Source: Zeus faber
Taxonomy: Eukaryota; Chordata; Actinopteri; Zeiformes; Zeidae
NCBI GenBank assembly: GCA_960531495.1
Contig: OY482866.1
Location: 15,992,225 to 16,056,224, forward strand
DNA length: 64,000 nt
Reading direction: 5' to 3'
Part shown: positions 21,971 through 33,195 of the stretch, piece after piece
Position numbering within the stretch: position 1 is the stretch's first letter
How the letters are laid out: the number at the start of each line of letters is the position of its first letter
Notes under the pieces: generated by a model
The model's database searches: none
What the model saw: only the letters and a program-made list of their open reading frames with translations
What the model was told of the DNA's origin: nothing
Position numbers and translations under genes: made by a program

Positions 21971-22935
21971 GAAATTGCCAAGAGGGGACTTGCCCCCTTG
22001 AGCAATGTTTACCTGTAAAAGAGGGGGCCTCCATATACTTTGTCTGTACCCAAAAAACATTTCCCAATCTCAGGCAGGTTCTGAATCATGCGCCCACTAC
22101 ACCTTGTTGTGTCCGTTGGGGCATCTACAGGGCGTTCATGTCAAACTCCTTCATGATTTTAGCGAGGTCAGACCAAACATAATGATTCATTATTTTTTAA
22201 TTCGGATAATTTGCTGCGCTACTTCGCTCCTCTGTCCTTATTAAATCTGTAATTTTGTATTGATGTCGCTTCTGTCAGTCTTAACAGTACAAGAGGTTTC
22301 AGTTTGAATAATAATAATAATAATAAATATAAATAATTAAAACCCCCCAAAGGATTGTTCTTTGGCTTTGCCTCGGTGTGGACGTGACGTGGACCGCGTG
22401 GTGCCCCTTCTCAAACGCATTTCGCTCCTTCCATCCGCTCTCTTATGCGGTTCTTCAAACGGCCGCACGAGGCCTTTTTTTTCTTTTTAATGTTGGGTTT
22501 ATTTCGGCCGTCCTGACTGTGACCGGTTGGAGGAAGAGATGTTGCATCCCAGTGGCCTAAACATATCAATTAAACGAGATGAAAGAATAGATGTACCCCA
22601 GGCCGCCCCCGTGAAACGAGCGGAATCATCAGTCGGCGGCGGCTTCTCGCGTCGAGCAGTTGTTCAGTCTTTCTTCCGTCCAGGGATAACATTGTTATGG
22701 GGAATTATAAATGTCAAAGTTATTAAGTGTTTTTAGTTGTTTTATCTGGAGGGACGGGGGATGTTGCGTGAAGGAAACGGGGCGAGGGTGGGGACGGGTA
22801 CGGTCGAGGTGATTATTCGATTTTATTTTTTTTCAAGAGAAAAAACGAAAACAAACCGAGAGCAGAGCGAACGCCGCCTCGTTTTCTGCGCATGACGCAC
22901 GGAGAGGGGGGCGCGAGCTGCGCTCCGGTCTCCTC
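21971..22935. other. Unique sequence
   Basis: AAT-type low complexity lies at 22306-22335. No recognised gene. Confidence 0.35.
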
Positions 22936-22977
<42 letters not shown>

Positions 22978-23068
22978 GGCAGGCAGAGGGAGCCGGCCCC
23001 GCCCCCTCGCGCATCTCTCCATGTCTCCGGTAATGGAGAGAGAGAGAGAGGGGGGGGGGGGGGGGGGG
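22936..23068. repeat. (GT)n, (GA)n and poly-G cluster
   Basis: GT run at 22936-22974, GA at 23036-23050, then about 19 G at 23050-23068. Confidence 0.95.
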
Positions 23069-23239
23069 AGAGAGACATGTCCCCTTCTGATGATAGAGAA
23101 AATGCTTCTCCGACGTATATCTTAATGTTATGGAACGTTAGAAACGGGTTATATAGCCTAAATAAATAGAAAATGAATGTTCTTAATTTCTCCAATACCG
23201 TCAACAGTACTGATAACGTCGGAGCTTATAATAATAATA

Positions 23240-23322
23240 ATAATAGTCAAATATTCGCATTGAACAGTCAAATCCGATTAGACCGACAAAATCCTGAGTC
23301 GGGTACAGCCCTATATATAGCG
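23240..23322 (+). mobile_element. hAT-type MITE end fragment
   Basis: GAACAGTCAAATCCGATTAG...TGAGTCGGGTACAGCCCTA corresponds to the right end of the MITE at 30963-31297 (GAACAGCTGAATCGGATTCG...GGATTGGGTACAGCCCTAG). The left end is not visible. Confidence 0.6.
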
Positions 23323-24536
23323 CATGGCCCGACCCACGATGCGTCAGAGGAGAAAGTGCCCAACCTACAAATCAGGAAAGTAATTAAATTACGGAAATCA
23401 ATTCATAAAATACATTTTTATGAATTCGAGTCACCATCTACTGGGACGATGATATTTACTGCTCCGCCTGCTTCGCCCCGCGCTTTACATTTGTCCTATC
23501 TGCAGTAATTGGCAATAATACCGCTTGATGATAAACCCATAGAGCAATAAATTCACCCCATTGATTCTGTTTGTTTTTTGTTCCCCCCCCGCCCCCCGCT
23601 GCCATCGCTCGTCCGCTCTCCCGTCCTGAGAAACGATCCGGGGGCGGGGGCGGTGTCTCCGAGCGTATGCCGACCTTCTTAGGGAAGGGTGATATCTTGG
23701 TGTTGATCGATGCGTCGGGACTTGTCATTAAAAGCCCCCCTGGCATGTTTTGTCTCCCGCAGGGCTGCCGAGGGGGAGGACGGTGACGGCGAAGTGGCTC
23801 TCCCAAGGGCGACACAGAAGGGACGCCGGGACCTTGATGCAGGTCAGACATGCGTGCTGCTCATGGCTTTTTCCGCGACGGCCGCCCGCTTGCTGGTTTT
23901 TACGTGTTGGCTCCCGCATTCCAAGGTCACCCCGTCCGGCGGTACTGTAGGCGGCGCTGAAACCAGTCGTCCAAAGTTGTATGGCGCGTACTGCTGAATT
24001 GAGCTATTCGAGCGGGGAAGGCCAAACAAACACATTGATGTGGGGATCTGTAAGATTATTTTGTCGAAAAAAAAAAATCCCAATGGATTTTAGCCGGCAC
24101 ATTTAAAAAAAAAAACCAGCCATTCAATGTATGTGTGTTATGGACGCGCTCCTCTATTTGGTGTTTCTGTTGCCGGCGACGGGGCCCGCCTTTCCTGGCC
24201 AGAATGCGTAGATGGCGGCGTGAACCAACGCCGGTAGTTGTCTTCAGTCAACTGGTCTCTGTGAACGAACATCCACAAAAAAAAGAACAGCCTCCCTTTG
24301 ACGAAGAGGAGAGAAGAGGAGAGCCCCACAACCTCAACTGGCCAAGAAAAAACCCCACAAATCAATCATTTCCAGGGCCGCATACTTTCGGGAAAAACAT
24401 TTGGCCGTTTCAAGTGGATTTCGGAGAATTGCAGGCCGTCGCAGATCTCATGGAGCGCCATTTTAAATGGTGCAAAAAGGAGACAAAGATAGAACAGATA
24501 GAACAGAACAGATAACAACAACGCAGCTCAAAGAAA
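23323..24536. other. Unique sequence, GC-rich 23580-23990
   Basis: Overlapping open frames in the GC-rich part (up to 131 aa, minus strand 23456-23851) have no recognisable domain. Confidence 0.35.
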
Positions 24537-24697
24537 GACGGCGGTGACGCAGGCGGTTCGAGCCCCGGCTCCTCCTGCCAGCATGCTGTAGTGCCCTTGA
24601 GCAAGACACTTAACCCCTAAACACTCCCGATGTGCCTTGCACGGCTGCCTCCATCGGTGTCTCCTAGTTGTAAGCGCCTGCCAAATGACGTAATGGA
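24537..24697 (+). mobile_element. tRNA-derived SINE
   Basis: A B-box-like GGTTCGAGCCCCGGC is followed by GCCCTTGAGCAAGACACTTA and ACCCC, and ends with GTAAGCGCCTGCCAAATGAC then GTAATG. These blocks define a widespread fish SINE whose tail is an ATGTA-type repeat. It is slightly diverged and 5'-truncated. Confidence 0.85.
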
Positions 24698-27139
24698 AGA
24701 AAGCGCATGTGGCCGAACTTCCGGACATTTTCACCGGGAAAACATGTAAAAGCTTTCAACGTCTCAACTGTGCTCAGGCGTCCCTCTGCTGCTGGCTTTC
24801 CTCGCCAAATCTGCTCAGATTCCCTAAAATGCAATTTTGCACAAAGGAAAAAGGCTTCTTTAAAATCCACAGGTCCTCGTCTTTGTTTGGTCTGAAGGTC
24901 ACAGCTGCCATGATGCTGGATTAATGCCATCACGTCACCACCCTCCCCCCACACAAATGGCCACTTCAGAAGGGCCCGAAAGGAAATTCAATCGAACCGC
25001 CCCCTCTAACTGTCCATTGTCCGGGATCATTTCCAGCCGCAAGAACGAGCCCGACCCGTCACGCAAGACGCAAGGCCGCGTCGACAAAATGAAATGGAGC
25101 GATTGTCGGGGTGATCTGAGCTCGGGAGCAAACGTGGGCCACACAGAGCAGCGGCGCTCTTCTGGTTTAATGGCTGGTTGAGGCAGCGTCCTTCTCTCGT
25201 GGCTCTTTCAGCAGATATACCTGGAGGGGACACTTGACTGTGTCGTGCCGTTGATTGAGAACCCCTTTCGTTTTCAGCGCACGGAAAGATCCACCCTCCC
25301 ACAGCCGCTGCCGACGCTCCAAACTTTGGCACGGATCTCGCACCCTCAATGTTGGGATTGCGGGATAAAACATGACTATTTTTTTTCAAAGCGTGCCCTT
25401 CAGAAATCTTGGATAGGGAAGGCGGTTTGTTGCCGTGCTGGCAAAAAGAAAAATGAATCGTCATTTCCAGATCAGGAGTTAGTAAGAGGTTAAACGTTCA
25501 TGGCAGGGGAGGTTTTTTTTATATGTTTGGAGTGCGGAAGACACTGTCCTCCATCGACAGTTTTCGTTCTACCTTCCTCTAGGCAAAAATACCATAAAAA
25601 ATATATAACATACCAGCCGTAAAAAAAAAAAAGAGGATTCCCACCAACACTAGCCTACGATATAGCCTGCACCAATTACTAATAACAAAAGTTAACATAG
25701 TGGCCTCGCCGATGGAGGTTTTGGAGAGGTCTGGAGGCACTTTTCCAAGGCAAGCAGGTTAGCTGATGCAGTTCGGCGGGACGCCAGGCTGCACTCACGC
25801 AATCCAATTTGAAGGTGTGGCTCCTTACTCTGAGCCGCGAGCTTCGGACCGCGAGCCCTGCCTCGAAAAACCCCATTGTGCACACAGTCCCGCGTCAAGA
25901 CGGGGCTTTTGGAAGCGACTCATGAGCAGCAACAGACGCGTCGGGGCTCACGGTCCCCGGTGATCGCGCCGCCCTGCTTTTAATCACCTCCGTTCTGCTC
26001 TGCTCATCGGAAATTCTTCTTCTTTTTTTTTATTATTATTTTATTTTATCTTTGTAGGTCACACAAACACTTTTTAGACGATATCGGAAGGGGCTTTGGT
26101 GTCCAGGCTGGGGCTGAACGATTCTTGCCCCCAGAGGTTCTTCTCGTGTTTTTGGGGAACATTTTTGCCCGTCAGACGTGGCAGGCGAGCGAGGGGTGAG
26201 AGGGCGGAGACGGGAGGTTTAGATATTATCCCTTTAGAGCCGCCACCTTCTTGGTCCTCCCTATTCCAAATATTAAGGATCCAGCTGGGGCACGCCGGTG
26301 GGCGCGGGCCCCGGAGGAGGAGATTATGCCCGTTTCAGCTCACGCTCATCTCATTTTAACGCTGCGCCCTGTCTCGGTTGCCCCCCTCCCAGCGCTCGGC
26401 TTCGCCCGTTAAGGGCTAATGTGCCCCCTCGCGCGCACGGCAATGCAGCGCAGAGGCACGGACACAGGTGCAAATGAGGCGTTCCATCCCACTAAGAAAC
26501 GTAAACAAAAGCGAGGCGATGCAGGCGCCTGGGCTCGTACGTATTCGGCGGGTGCCACTGCGCTCCTCCACATGCCGAGCGGCCCCTGTGAGCGGGGACC
26601 GTCTGACCGTCACCATCAGGTGACGACTTCCAGATTGTGGCTTGTGGCAAATGATCAACCTTTTGGAAGATGGAAAAAGGAGGTGGCCGCCTTCCACACC
26701 TCAGCACGGTGAGAAAAAACACCATAGCTTTTTCAACAGACGGCTCCTGCTATCGATGCAGCCCGCAAATTACATTTTTACTGGCCCTTTGTTGAGTTCC
26801 ATGAACTAACTGAGCGGGGAAAATTGTTTTTATTTGTTTCAATTTAGTTATTGAATTCAAAAGTTGAGCCAAGGTTGGGGATAGCTCTGGTATATTGCGA
26901 GTATGTATTGAGTATTTTGACCAAAAGTGGTGTTTCTTTCTGTCCATTGTTGACAAAGGGGCTTAATGACTTGCAGCACATCTTTATGAACTCCAACTTC
27001 ACAGAGATGCAGCGCTGTAAATGCTTTATAGTACGCTTTTTTTGTTTTGTTTCAAATTCACTGTTGTATTTCAACTTCACGTTACATTTAGGTTGTATGC
27101 ATCTAGACAATACATCCAGCCATTGTGACATGCCTCTAC
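24698..27139. other. Unique sequence, no gene recognised
   Basis: This is a long interval with only T/A runs (25380, 25622, 26020-26050) and scattered short open frames on both strands, for example 145 aa at 25027-25464 minus. None shows a domain or splice-like context I could defend. Confidence 0.35.
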
Positions 27140-27140
27140 A

Positions 27141-28178
27141 CCAGGGCTGGGCAAACTACGGCGTTGTTTAATCTGGCCCGCGAGGTATTTACATCAACAA
27201 CAATCCTATCATATATTTCAATTTGTAGTATTCATTTAACTGTTATTTTCCTGTAATACTTCACTACTACATTGCCGGGCCTTCTCTGATGTCAAGTTAC
27301 TCTTCTTCACTTTACCTGATCGTCACGTATGCCTCACCCCTAACAAAACGAGCGGACAAAAAAAAAAAAAAAAAGCGCAAATTTGACAGCGAGTGTCGGG
27401 TTTTCAACAAAGATTGCGTTGCAAAATATTTTTTTTTACTGAACTACGATCAAGGACGGATGATTTTCTCGAGCTGAAGGACGCACGCGCGCTTTGCGAT
27501 TTGGCGTTGGCCGTGGACACGCTGGCAGACATGAGCGAGCTGAACGCGACGCTACGGGGGAAAGATCAGTGTGTCCGCGCCACGTGTTCAAACCTGAAAA
27601 CCTTCAAGGTGAAACTGACATTGTTCTCCAAACAAAGGACAAACAAATCGTTTGCGCCGGCGCCGCCCAAAGAAGCCCCCTCGACACGCCAGAGAATACA
27701 GTAAAGTCGCTGGACGACCTCCACGGAGGATTCCGCCGTGGATTCTCTGATTTTTGTCGCTTCGGCTGGTGTCGTGTCCCCTGTCATTGGATTACGAGGC
27801 GGCGCCGCGGGAATCGCAGTCGGAGCCGATTGATCTCCGGTCTGACTCGGCCCTAAAGGAGAGGTTCAGCTCCGTCAAACTGGAGACGTTATCTGCTTCT
27901 ACAGCTGACGGGTGGCACAGAAGATGACGCGTGTGGACGCGTTATTTGGTTCCCTCCACGTGTGTGAGCAGACGTTCAGTGTGATGAACGTAAACCGAAC
28001 ACGCCACGGAGCCCGGCCAACTGATCAACAACTGAGCGCTGTCCCGCGAGTTTGCCCGCAACGAAAACGGTGCCAGATTTTGATGCGCTGGCAAAAAAAA
28101 AAAAGGGGGGGGGGGGGGGCGGTGACCGGCGACACTGTTCTCAGTGGTGAGTTTAAAAATGAATTCATTCATTAAAAA
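27141..28178 (+). mobile_element. Internally deleted hAT transposon (Charlie/GTF2IRD2-like)
   Basis: It begins with CAGGGCTGGGCAAACTACGG, a recognised hAT-type end, followed by CTGGCCCGCGAGG. Inside are three separate pieces of one hAT transposase gene. The right terminal repeat was not found; the element may be truncated there or interrupted by the LTR-like segment that follows. Confidence 0.75.
27370..28100 (+). pseudogene. hAT transposase pseudogene (GTF2IRD2/ZBED-like)
   Basis: The N-terminal piece is in frame 1 near 27374-27438 (KRKFDSECRVFNKDCVAKYF). A middle-to-late piece in frame 3 covers about 27425-27640 and includes DDFLELKDARALCDLALAVD, SELNATLRGKDQCV and FKVKLTLFSKQ. The C-terminal hAT dimerisation piece is at about 27915-28100 (ALFGSLHVCEQTFSVMNVNR then GARPTDQQLSAVPRV). 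The order matches the transposase from which mammalian GTF2IRD2 captured its C-terminal half. The BED zinc finger and most of the RNase-H-like core between the first two pieces are missing. Frame changes and deletions make it inactive. Motifs were recognised by eye. Confidence 0.85.
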
Positions 28179-28179
28179 A

Positions 28180-28690
28180 TTGGGATGTGAGGAAATACAT
28201 TTTTCACCTCATCTGCCCATGGTTGTATCAGAAAATGCTGCTGTACGCTTATTAACCGCATTGAAGCTGTATAGCAAAGCCATAATTGCACATTGCTAAA
28301 TAAGGTATCGCACACAATCCATTTTCAGTTCTTGGAGCTTGAACACATATCTAGAACATAAGGTTCTTAGAATACAACCGCAATGCCTGCAAAGCACCCA
28401 AACAGGAAACCGCCATACAGCTGTGGTGCTTATCATGCAAGCTTATCAGCTTGCATGATAAGCACCACAGCGCTGATAGTATACAGTAGGCAAGGCTGAA
28501 ACATCCCAATAAGGTGACGATGCTTGTTTGTACCGCCGTATAAAGGCTGCACCCTTTTTATTGTTCAGGAGGCTGCGCCCTCGTGACTCGTGTTCAGCTC
28601 GCTCCTCTCCTTGCAAGGATCTGCCGTCCATCATCTTTGAATAAATCACTCTTGACCATTTTAGCACACGTGGTCTGGCTCCCCTGCTCT
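28180..28690 (+). mobile_element. Possible solo LTR (endogenous retrovirus-like), tentative
   Basis: A TATAAA box (28539-28544) is followed about 100 bp later by an AATAAA signal (28640-28645) with a downstream T/G-containing stretch. Upstream lies about 350 bp of U3-like sequence with a perfect 24-bp inverted repeat. The segment starts near TGTGAGG and could end near 28690. There are no gag, pol or env remnants, no primer-binding site and no second LTR. It could equally be a host promoter-like or unknown repeat. Confidence 0.3.
28420..28471. repeat. Perfect 24-bp inverted repeat with 4-nt loop
   Basis: Arms 28420-28443 and 28448-28471 are exact reverse complements (arm begins GCTGTGGTGCTTATC, ends ATGCAAGCT). 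The loop is TATC. The structure can extrude as a hairpin or cruciform. Confidence 0.98.
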
Positions 28691-30962
28691 ATACCATAGT
28701 TTCGAAACAGGCTGCTTTAGTGTGTGTAGCTTTAATCGTGAATGAGCAGCCGAGCCCCTAGTTCTGAGCCAATGGGGTTTGAGCACAAGTTTAATTTACT
28801 CCGCAAACCTTCATGGATTTCACCTTGTCCGCTACGCCAAAATCTGTTTCTCAACAAACTCGAGGCGAGAAGTAGGCAGTCCAGTTGCCGAATCTTCATT
28901 TGTATCAGATCTACACGGCCCAGTTCAAAAGTTTGCTCCGACATTCACCGCGGTTTTTCGGAGCAGCACGGAGCTTGGAGCGGCGTGGGATACGGCGGGG
29001 GGCGTGGGGACTTTTTGTTTCATTCGATTACGGCAACGTCGTGAAAAATAAAATCGATGAAATACATCTTCCGCTCTGTTTGGAGAAGCGCGGACAGGCA
29101 CGGACGGTCGGTATTAATTCCTCTTTCTTTTGAAAAGATTTGTGCTGGTCCGTGCAGCCAGCAGCGGCGCAGTCCCCCTGCTTAGCTCTTCGCCTCGATG
29201 CCAGCGGGTTTGGTCACGCTCAAGCCGTGGGTGGAGTTACTCGGATGGAGTGCGGTTCTAATTCTACTGAAGTGACATATATTACAGAGATGACCCATAT
29301 TAGGGCAGCAAAGCTCAACGGCTTATTTCACCACGTTTTCTGAACTGATCGCTCACAAAAAACAAACGGGTCGCGTTGCCAGTTCTGCTGTTTCAAAGTG
29401 TTGCGGCGGGCTGAATTTGTCCTCCCGCTGCTTGGTGTAGACCTATTTTGCATGCAAATTACGTGATTAATATCTATAAACAAAAATAATGACGTAGGGA
29501 ACGGTATGGAACAAAACCGCGCGGGGCCACGTTCTCCGTGGTTTTGGGCTGGTTTGGACAACCCTGGTCGTCGCTGTAGTTTTTCTCAGGACTTCCTGCT
29601 GCTGGTTCCAGCCCCGCCGCTGATGGAAACGCAAACAGTGCAGTCGGCGTAACTTGACTCGGCCCAGTGGCGCTTCGGCACTCGGCTTTTTCCCTTTTAT
29701 TTTTGGGCAACTTCTCAATTACGTGGAAGGAGGCGGATTTCACGGCCTGTGACGCCATTTTCACGGCCGTGAATTTGATAGGGCCCTCATCACAGGCCAT
29801 CAGATATTGCATCAGCGTCTTAATCGTCGAGTTTCACACCTCTTAGGGATAAGCGTTTTTCTTCGATCTGACGGAATAGGTCAAAGGTCAGAATAAAAGA
29901 GATTCAGAGAGGGAGACGGCGCACGTGAATGGATATATAATCAATGACTCACACCCAATCAGATTCCCCCGTGTTTCGTGCTGCCACTTTGGTTCCAATC
30001 GGAAGTTCCAATAAGTCCAATTCTGTCGCTTGTGATTTTCCTGTCAGTCTCGGCGTCATCTCAATTTTTTTCCGAAGCAGTGCTGATATTGACTGACTCA
30101 ACGATTTGGTAGAACGGTTATTTTTCTGCTGACTGTGAATTTAACGCCACACACTGCTTATTACAACATCCTTCTCTTGCCTTAAAAACAAGTCATTTTT
30201 CACATTCACCCTTCCTGCACTTCCTTCATTTGAACAACTTGGGTATGAAAGGTGTAATGACTTGCTGGTGTCACAACCATAAAATGAGTTACGTTCTACG
30301 CCCAGCCCGGCGGTGTCATGTTGTTGTTCGAACCTTAACCCTAAAGCGCGGCATCCCATTGCTTTTTTTTTTTTAATACGCGGGAGACATCCCAACAAAT
30401 CATTTTCTTGAGCTGTGCTCCGGCCTGGCCTCTGTCTCTCTGCCTTTCAGAACCTCTGTTCTTTTTTTTTCAGTCTTCCAGCCTGTCCCCCGTCATTCCT
30501 TCCCTTATCGTTCATTTCTCTGTCGCCCCCTGTCTGATGAGGACGTCCCTCAGTCGTCTCGGGGGGGCAGTCCTTGTGGTGTCACCTTTGCGGTGCGAGT
30601 TTACTCTGAACTTTCGGTGCGGAGAAGATGACGTGGTCACAACTAAAAGCATTTTTTAGAGTCCGATGGCGTAAACACCACCAAGTGAATGACAGCCGGA
30701 CGCCCTCAAACCCTATGGACCTGTTAAATGGAGGCGTGCTTATTCCTTTGCATCGGATTCTAATTTGTTTTCGCGTACAAGTGGTTTCTGAGGAGCTGGC
30801 CTTTCCAAAGGCCGCTGTAGTTGGACTTTGCATAACTCGCCCAAAGTTGTTGTTTTTTTTTTCCCCTACAAATGCCGTGAGAAGAGGGTGGCTCCACTTC
30901 CAGTCGGTGAAAAATGCGTTAGTGTATAACACGGAGGAACCCTTGAATGTGCCTCAAAGCTA
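28691..30962. other. Unique sequence, no gene recognised
   Basis: Mixed composition. Open frames of 80-116 aa occur on both strands (28742-29133, 29467-29812, 30582-30966) with no recognisable domains. T runs lie at 30362-30374, 30461-30470 and 30852-30861. Confidence 0.35.
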
Positions 30963-31297
30963 CTAGGGCTGGAGCCGCTTCACAATCTTCTAGTCTAATA
31001 CGACTCGCCAGTTCAATACGAATATTCGACTTTTCGTATTTGTTCTTGCAGTAGGAAAATAAGTTCCGTTTCACTGTTGATTTAGGCCGCGTTAACATGG
31101 TCAAGTGCAACAGTCATACGAACATTTTAAGGATTTAAACTCAATAAATACATAAAGACAGCTGCAGACGCCAGATGGCTGATTTAATTCAATTCGTCTT
31201 ATTGGTAAGAGAGTGACGGAGAACGTCTTTCATATTCAGGTTGAACAGCTGAATCGGATTCGACTGACAGAATTCTGGATTGGGTACAGCCCTAGAA
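30963..31297. mobile_element. hAT-type MITE
   Basis: The ends CTAGGGCTGGAGCC and, inverted, CTAGGGCTGTACCC are matching terminal repeats. The subterminal CGAATATTCGAC is typical of a teleost hAT-like family. The element is about 335 bp with no coding capacity. A copy of its right end lies at 23.3 kb. A clean 8-bp target duplication was not seen. Confidence 0.65.
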
Positions 31298-32610
31298 ATA
31301 ATTAAAAATAATCGGACATACACAAATTAAATCCCCCGTGTGTTTAATGCACTGCCCCTCCCACACAGCACACAAAGCTGGTGTGAGGAGTGGGAGCGGA
31401 CCCAGCAAAGCAACTAAAAAGTTTCTCCAGAAGTCCTTGAACATAGCATGGAAAACAGTCATTGATGATAACTTAGCAATGGCTATAATATTATATAATA
31501 ATTATATGTACTGTATATATACTGTATATACTGTGTGTGTATATATATTATTTGCGGTGACAGGGCTCGGCAGTAACGGTTGCCAGTTTTCCTTGGCAAC
31601 CAGATTAAGTCAATTGGGAACCATTTTGTGGGCTCTGGTTAAAACAAAAAAAAATGTAAAACATGGTGCGCACAGGCAGCAGTGTAAGGCAGTAGAGCAA
31701 GGTTATTACAGTCAGGGTTGGAAACAACTCAGTTTTCGGCTTTTTTCACGTCAATGTGGCTGACTTATGTTAATCGCCCAAACCGGTCCGAAGAGTACTT
31801 TTTTTATCCATCCGAGAGAACTATGCCATCCGCCATCGATTTTGTAAACACCATCCGGGGCCACTCCGGTGTGAAAGCGTTCGGAAGCGATGCTGCATTC
31901 ATCGGCTTGAAAAACTTAAAAAAAAAAAAAAATACATTACATAATACATACACGTTTTATAAAAATAATGCATTTCTGCTGAAACACTGCATATTTATTG
32001 AGTGTTAATTTTCAGATTCAAACAATAACAAGGCTTGAAGTTAAATCAATATTCAATAAGGTTTTTCTTTTTACAATTCAAAAGTTAAATGAAGATATGT
32101 TATTCATATCAATTCATGCATTTATTCATCTAATTTCATCATAACACATAGGTCTAGCCTAAAGGATAGAGCAGTTTGTATGTTGACTGTATTTGGTGTT
32201 GTGTTGGTCATACTATAGAATGATTTATTGCTTGTGTTTAGTGAGAAGAAGAAAAGGAACATATCAGAGGAAAAAAAAATTCATACTAAATCGCAATCGA
32301 TAAGTGTGCATTAATGGGACAGAACAGAAGGCATTTTACCACGCAGGCACAAAAAAAACCCTCGATGATAGGCCCATGTGGAGGTGTGTTCCGGCCCAGG
32401 GCCAGGGAATGAGGAAGAGGAGGCGGGTGGAGGCCAAACAGCGCCGGTTGGCTTGTTTTTATTTCTTGTTTTAAAATAAATTGGTGGCTCCTGGGCCAAA
32501 AAGGACGACTTAAATGCTTGCAGGCAAATATTTAAATCGTTCTTTCGGCGCTTAGATGCGCTCCCCCGTGACGGGTCCGGAGCGTTCGGGTAGCGCGCTC
32601 CACGTGCCCG
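31298..32610. other. Unique, mostly A/T-rich sequence
   Basis: Low complexity (TATA/TGTA) lies at 31485-31552, an A run at 31918-31932, and a very A/T-rich part at 31940-32290. GGTTGCCAGTTTTCCTTGGCAACC near 31579 is a small imperfect hairpin. No gene was recognised. Confidence 0.4.
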
Positions 32611-32613
32611 GGT

Positions 32614-32707
32614 GGCAGCATGTCCTGCAGGCATGCTGCCGATCCGTTTACTCCCTGGTTTGGGATCGGACGAATCAGCGTAGTCCCTCTATTGATTCGT
32701 CCGATCC
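32614..32707. repeat. Two adjacent hairpins
   Basis: Hairpin 1 has arms GGCAGCATG (32614-32622) and CATGCTGCC (32632-32640), with a near-palindromic CCTGCAGG centre. Hairpin 2 has perfect 15-bp arms GGATCGGACGAATCA (32663-32677) and TGATTCGTCCGATCC (32693-32707), with a 15-nt loop. Confidence 0.95.
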
Positions 32708-32868
32708 GCAGCAGCTGAGTGGCCCCGGGATGGGAGCCTGCACCACCTGTCTGCAGCGGCGGCTTGACCAGGGGGCGTTCTTAAAGTAATTATTATTAGT
32801 ATAGTATTATTATTTATTTTTTTAACATGTGCTGTCAGCATGCTGGGCATACAACAGTGCAGTGTATT

Positions 32869-33195
32869 GGTACGCCATTGCATCTAGGACAGAGTTAGTC
32901 TGCAAGGTAAGTTCAAGTTCTCAACCTGCAATGCAACTCTTTATTCATTCTTAAATCATCAAGAACTACTGCAATAACTCTGTCCTGTGGACGACCTGTA
33001 GGATGACAAGAGCACAGTTTTTTGCTATACAGCACCACCACCAACCCCCCTCTGGGGTGAACTATTTTACAATGTTTGGGTCTATAAACAACTAATCACT
33101 GCTCCAAGAGAGGGGAGAATCACCACGGGTGAGACAAATAAACATAGAACCAAACAACAACATGTACACGGAAAAACACAACATCGGACGACAAC
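32869..33195 (-). mobile_element. Dispersed repeat C, copy 1 (retroelement-like 3' region)
   Basis: The reverse complement of this segment matches 47611-47945 over its whole length. Shared blocks include CATGTTGTTGTTTGGTTCTA, TGTTTATTTGTCTCACCC, GATTAGTTGTTTA, GGACAGAGTTATTGCAG, GATGATTTAAGAATGAATAA and GACTAACTCTGTCCTAGATG then CAATGGCGTAC. The family looks like the 3' untranslated part of a fish retroelement, but no coding part is present. Confidence 0.8.

Noticed and set aside
24550-24575. tRNA gene suggested by GGTTCGAGCCCCGGC
   Set aside because: There is no acceptor stem, and it is followed by SINE-specific blocks such as GCAAGACACTTAACCCC.
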